This document shows, piece by piece, positions 6,821-8,702 of a DNA stretch of 8,702 nucleotides. A model generated the notes under the pieces. It had not been told where the DNA came from, ran no database searches, and was given only the letters and a program-made list of their open reading frames with translations. The position numbers and the translations under genes are program-made. The first letter of the stretch is position 1. Each line of letters opens with the position of its first letter. Source of the stretch: Verrucomicrobia bacterium GWC2_42_7 (GTDB lineage: Bacteria > Verrucomicrobiota > Verrucomicrobiia > Opitutales > GWC2-42-7-A); NCBI GenBank assembly GCA_001831055.1, contig MIDO01000011.1:5661-14362 (forward strand). Direction: 5' to 3'.

Positions 6821-6927
6821 TGGGGTTATGCAAAGAGAGCAAAAGTTGTGTTCGCCTTGTCCGCCTTCTCAAAAATTGAACGGGTGTTTTTCTGGGGTGC
6901 TTAGAGACGATTCTAAAAAGGTCCTCA
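6695..6927. repeat. Repeat copy 2 after the REC-kinase stop (blocks A-B-C)
   Basis: Blocks A (6695-6725), B (6871-6898) and C (6911-6927) occur in the same order as in 3837-3961, spread over 233 bp instead of 125 bp. A hairpin at 6931-6961 (TGTCCG with CGGACA, plus inner CTTCCT/AGAAAG) follows block C, as a weaker hairpin does in copy 1. Both copies begin at the stop of a signalling gene. Confidence 0.65.
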
Positions 6928-7028
6928 TCTTGTCCGGCCTTCCTAATAGAAAGATCGGACACCTCTAAAAAACCTATTTTCCAGAAAAATGAAGATGTAT
7001 TTAGGAGATGTTTTTTGTTGAACTACGT

Positions 7029-7069
7029 CTGCGCTCTAATAAGTTCTGAAAGAACTTATTAGAGCGCAG
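7029..7069. repeat. Perfect 19-bp inverted repeat with 3-nt loop
   Basis: CTGCGCTCTAATAAGTTCT (7029-7047) and its exact reverse complement (7051-7069) flank GAA. There is no T tract on either side, so it is not a classic intrinsic terminator. The lack of any mismatch suggests recent origin or selection. Confidence 0.8.
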
Positions 7070-7090
7070 TTACCTCCTTTTCGGAAGGGG

Positions 7091-7140
7091 TGCGGGGAAA
7101 CGCTTTTATGCGAATAAAAGCAGTTTCCCCGCAGTTTTTA
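7091..7140 (+). terminator. Likely intrinsic terminator, 19-bp stem with GCGA loop
   Basis: TGCGGGGAAACGCTTTTAT (7091-7109) pairs fully with 7114-7133, which contains one bulged A (7122). The loop is GCGA, a stable GNRA tetraloop. GTTTTTA follows on the + strand (7134-7140), so it fits a terminator for the REC-kinase unit, though about 400 bp from its stop. On the - strand it would lie about 70-115 bp after infC but without a T run. GCAGTTTTT and AAAGACTGC (7131-7148) offer a competing small stem. Confidence 0.55.
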
Positions 7141-7159
7141 AAGACTGCCACCCTCCTTT

Positions 7160-7180
7160 TCTCGGAAAGAGAAAGGTTTT
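7160..7180. repeat. Small hairpin downstream of infC, intergenic hairpin family
   Basis: On the - strand, CCTTTCTC and GAGAAAAGG pair with a single bulged base just after infC, preceded by GGCGAAAAATAC and AAAACC. This repeats the GCGAAAA...ACCTTTCT pattern of 642-681. It may help end infC transcription. Confidence 0.4.
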
Positions 7181-7205
7181 TGTATTTTTCGCCAAAAACT
7201 ATTTT

Positions 7206-7832
7206 CTACTCTTCTTCGTCTGGGGAGGCTTCTCCTACGATGTGATTGAATTTGAGCTTGCGCTTATTTGCTGGGAGTGGGCTTAGGGAGACAGTGATGT
7301 TGCGTCCGGCTAGAACGGGTTTTGAATCAATCACTCCGATGTCGACCAGTTCTGTTATCGCGCGATTAATTACAGTAAAACCCAACTCTTGCCGTGCAGC
7401 TTCCCTTCCTCTAAAGGCCAAAGTGAATTTCACTTTATTCCCATCATTCAAGAAATCTTCAGCGTGTCTGAGTTTGATAAAGAAGTCGTTTTGCTCGATT
7501 CCTACTCGAAACTTGATTTCCTTAACCTTTACGACTTGGCTTTTGCTTCCTTTGGTTTTTTTGCCTTCCTCGTACATGTACTTACCGAAGTCAACAATCT
7601 TACAGACAGGAGGTTGCGCATTTGGAGAAATTTCTACTAAGTCTAGACCATGCATCTTCGCACGTTGAACAGCATCTCTTGTGAGCATTACCCCAATTTG
7701 CTGACCATCCGGTCCGATGACGCGAACTTCGTTTGCTCTGATTTTATCGTTTTTACGAGGACCACTGTTATATCTCGAATGAAAATTTCCTCTTTGAAAT
7801 TTATTTCTAGGATAAGAAGGATTTGTAGACAT
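7206..7832 (-). CDS. infC: Translation initiation factor IF-3
   Basis: IF-3 binds the 30S subunit, checks the start codon and initiator tRNA, and keeps subunits apart. The 208 residues comprise a basic, Asn/Arg-rich N-terminal extension (1-26), the IF3-N domain (about 27-96: KNDKIRANEVRVIGPDGQQIGV, then LDLVEISPNAQPPVCKIVDFGKYMYEE), a lysine-rich linker, and IF3-C (about 103-188: KVKEIKFRVGIEQNDFFIKLRHAEDFL, VKFTLAFRGRE). After SPLPANKRKLKF comes an acidic tail (PDEEE). Typical IF-3 is about 180 residues, so both ends are extended. The start is ATG, not the rare AUU of enterobacteria, with only a weak GAG upstream. rpmI and rplT, the usual followers, are absent; after the stop there is only hairpin-rich DNA. 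A promoter is visible at 7882-7909. The C-terminal sequence suggests Verrucomicrobiota, from memory. Confidence 0.96.
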   Translation of the reverse strand: MSTNPSYPRNKFQRGNFHSRYNSGPRKNDKIRANEVRVIGPDGQQIGVMLTRDAVQRAKMHGLDLVEISPNAQPPVCKIVDFGKYMYEEGKKTKGSKSQVVKVKEIKFRVGIEQNDFFIKLRHAEDFLNDGNKVKFTLAFRGREAARQELGFTVINRAITELVDIGVIDSKPVLAGRNITVSLSPLPANKRKLKFNHIVGEASPDEEE

Positions 7833-7881
7833 TAATAACTCAATATTGTTTTTTTATCTAGCACTATGCCAATATATAATA

Positions 7882-7909
7882 CTTATAAATAAACCTTTTT
7901 TACTTTCAA
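7882..7909 (-). promoter_or_regulatory. infC: Candidate promoter of infC
   Basis: On the - strand, TTGAAA (7909-7904; 5 of 6 to TTGACA) and TATAAG (7887-7882; 5 of 6 to TATAAT) are separated by 16 bp. Transcription would start near 7875, giving a leader of about 40 nt before ATG 7832. Position and spacing fit a housekeeping sigma factor promoter, making infC independent of the genes upstream. Confidence 0.5.
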
Positions 7910-7977
7910 CTCTTTTTTTAATGGAAAAGCCAAAATGAATTTTCTCTAAGATCGAATCGATTATTATAGCCAATTGC

Positions 7978-8040
7978 ATTGAGAATCGAGGTGCGGACCC
8001 TGAGGGAAGGAAAAGGGTTTTCGCAACCTCCATTCTCAAT
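7978..8040. repeat. 63-bp extended stem-loop upstream of infC
   Basis: The outer arms 7978-7992 and 8026-8040 match at 14 of 15 positions (ATTGAGAAT with ATTCTCAAT, then GAGGT with ACCTC). Inside, GCG/CGC (7993-7995 with 8022-8024) and ACCC/GGGT (7997-8000 with 8015-8018) continue the pairing. The interior on the - strand reads GCGAAAACCCTTTTCC, like the 642-681 hairpin. It lies between the 110-residue gene and the infC promoter, with no T tract, so a terminator or repeat role are both open. Confidence 0.55.
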
Positions 8041-8089
8041 CTATAGTCAATAGGAACTTAATTTACTATATCATAAGTCCTTTGAGTTT

Positions 8090-8422
8090 TTAAAGGAGGT
8101 TGAGTTTTTGTTCTAGGGAAGAGAGGGAGTCTTCTTCAGTAGAGGGAGGGAGCGGCGGGATCTTTGCAAGCGATTCCCTTGCACGCAACTCAATGGACTT
8201 CAGTCGGGTATGGGAGGATGTCAACTTGTGAATGATCGCGGAAATGGCACCTAGGTCAAATAACTCTGTTAAGGGATGCAATTTAAGATAGTCAAATAAT
8301 CCTTCCCAGGCGGCCGTTAATGCGGCTTCTGCCGCAGAATGCCCAGGATTCCAAATCTCCATTATCCGATCCGTTTCAACTTTCGCATGCTGCATCTGTT
8401 CTAATTTTATAATCCTATTCAT
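8090..8422 (-). CDS. Hypothetical protein, mostly helical
   Basis: I do not recognise this 110-residue protein. It begins MNRIIKLEQMQHAKVETD, has no signal peptide or membrane segment, and appears alpha-helical, with an Ala-rich stretch (HSAAEAALTAAWEGL), a Leu/Ile-rich middle, an interrupting IPPLPPSTEED and a short final helix (SLSSLEQKLNLL). ATG 8422 starts 23 bp after the stop of the upstream gene, in the same direction, so the two probably form an operon. No strong ribosome binding site is visible. The close spacing and absence of a better frame support a real gene. A cytoplasmic partner or regulator of the upstream product is possible but unproven. Confidence 0.5.
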   Translation of the reverse strand: MNRIIKLEQMQHAKVETDRIMEIWNPGHSAAEAALTAAWEGLFDYLKLHPLTELFDLGAISAIIHKLTSSHTRLKSIELRARESLAKIPPLPPSTEEDSLSSLEQKLNLL

Positions 8423-8445
8423 AATTGTATGGGTATCTTAGATGC

Positions 8446-8702
8446 TTAAGTGGTTAAAAAGCCTTTTTGTGAAAAACGACTTCCGAATAGGGAATCCCCA
8501 AGCGCCTTAAAAAGGTATTCTAGTCCGCCAGAGGTCAATTTGTATCGGCGAACACGCCTAGACGTTTGAATATTGGTCGCGTTGATTAATTGGGAATCAA
8601 TGAGTTCATCGAGTTCTTTTTTGACGATTGGCTGTTCATTAGGCAGGCCTTGTGTATGCAATCCATACTGGATCGTAACAAATGGCAATGGAGCCGGATA
8701 GC
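8446..8702 (-). CDS. C-terminal part of a hypothetical protein, cut by the window edge
   Basis: The frame stays open to the edge of the window, reading YPAPLPFVTIQYGLHTQ before the first possible internal start (TTG 8688), so the gene probably continues outside and only about 85 residues are seen. VKKELDELIDSQLINAT followed by RRVRRYKLTSGGLEYL looks like a winged-helix or wing-like pattern, where a recognition helix is followed by a strand with R-Y-x-L-T. The end is basic and aromatic (DSLFGSRFSQKGFLTT). I do not recognise the family. Its stop lies 23 bp before the 110-residue gene, suggesting an operon. Confidence 0.5.
   Translation of the reverse strand, partial: YPAPLPFVTIQYGLHTQGLPNEQPIVKKELDELIDSQLINATNIQTSRRVRRYKLTSGGLEYLFKALGDSLFGSRFSQKGFLTT

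Larger units (their letters stand above)
6699..7205. other. Gene-free region between convergent genes
   Basis: This 507-bp region separates the + strand REC-kinase from the - strand infC. It holds the palindromic repeat (6695-6820), blocks B and C, and hairpins at 6931-6961, 7029-7069, 7091-7133 and 7160-7180. An open frame at 6726-6968 is dismissed because it is built from the palindrome and has no protein-like composition. Confidence 0.75.

Noticed and set aside
6726..6968. 80-residue open frame after the REC-kinase
   Set aside because: It is translated from the palindromic repeat and blocks B-C; its composition (many Pro, Ser, Cys) is not protein-like and no start signal is seen.
504..7205. 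CRISPR array
   Set aside because: The repeats are inverted, irregularly spaced and variable in length; there are no regularly spaced direct repeats and no cas genes.
7246..7668. 140-residue open frame on the + strand
   Set aside because: It lies wholly antisense to infC, whose protein sequence is unmistakable; the antisense translation has no domain pattern.
7854..8039. 61-residue open frame upstream of infC
   Set aside because: It covers the stem-loop and the infC promoter, and has no convincing start or homology.
8091..8099. TAAAGGAGG as a ribosome binding site on the + strand
   Set aside because: It overlaps the 3' end of the - strand 110-residue gene and no + strand gene begins after it.

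Overview
The window looks like chromosomal DNA of a moderately AT-rich Gram-negative bacterium with long, structured intergenic regions and weak or absent Shine-Dalgarno sequences. The best taxonomic hint is translation initiation factor IF-3. Its basic N-terminal extension, its tail around SPLPANKRKLKF and its acidic C-terminus resemble, from memory, Verrucomicrobiota (Opitutae). This assignment is tentative. The large symporter-kinase has its closest remembered relatives in host-associated or aquatic bacteria such as Legionellales and Rickettsiales.

Layout: four genes lie on the + strand: a small exported cysteine-containing protein (51-503), a three-module sodium:solute symporter / six-TM CqsS-LqsS-like sensor / histidine-kinase fusion (895-3837), the peptidoglycan ligase MurD (4030-5337), and a soluble response regulator fused to a histidine kinase (5616-6698). 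They converge on three genes of the - strand: infC (7206-7832), an unrecognised 110-residue helical protein (8090-8422), and the 3' part of a gene cut by the window edge (8446-8702). The 507-bp stretch between the convergent units holds no credible gene but is packed with inverted repeats.

The most interesting biology is the signalling pair. The membrane protein keeps a recognisable ATP-binding domain, but the phospho-acceptor histidine of its HisKA motif is replaced by asparagine (S-N-E-L-R-T-P). The soluble REC-HisKA-HATPase protein keeps the histidine (L-P-H-E-L-L-T-P) and a complete receiver, but its G1 ATP-binding box is degenerate. They may therefore act together across subunits, or the membrane protein may be a pseudokinase sensor. 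This is inference.

The second theme is non-coding. Both signalling genes are followed, from their stop codons, by related sequences sharing three ordered blocks; one copy forms a roughly 126-bp near-palindrome that includes the stop codon. A second family of hairpins built on GAAAAGAAAGGTTTTC-like sequence recurs in every sizeable intergenic region, and two further near-perfect 19-bp stem-loops lie between the convergent genes. These look like dispersed intergenic repeats (REP/MITE/ERIC-like in architecture, not in sequence), some possibly doubling as terminators.
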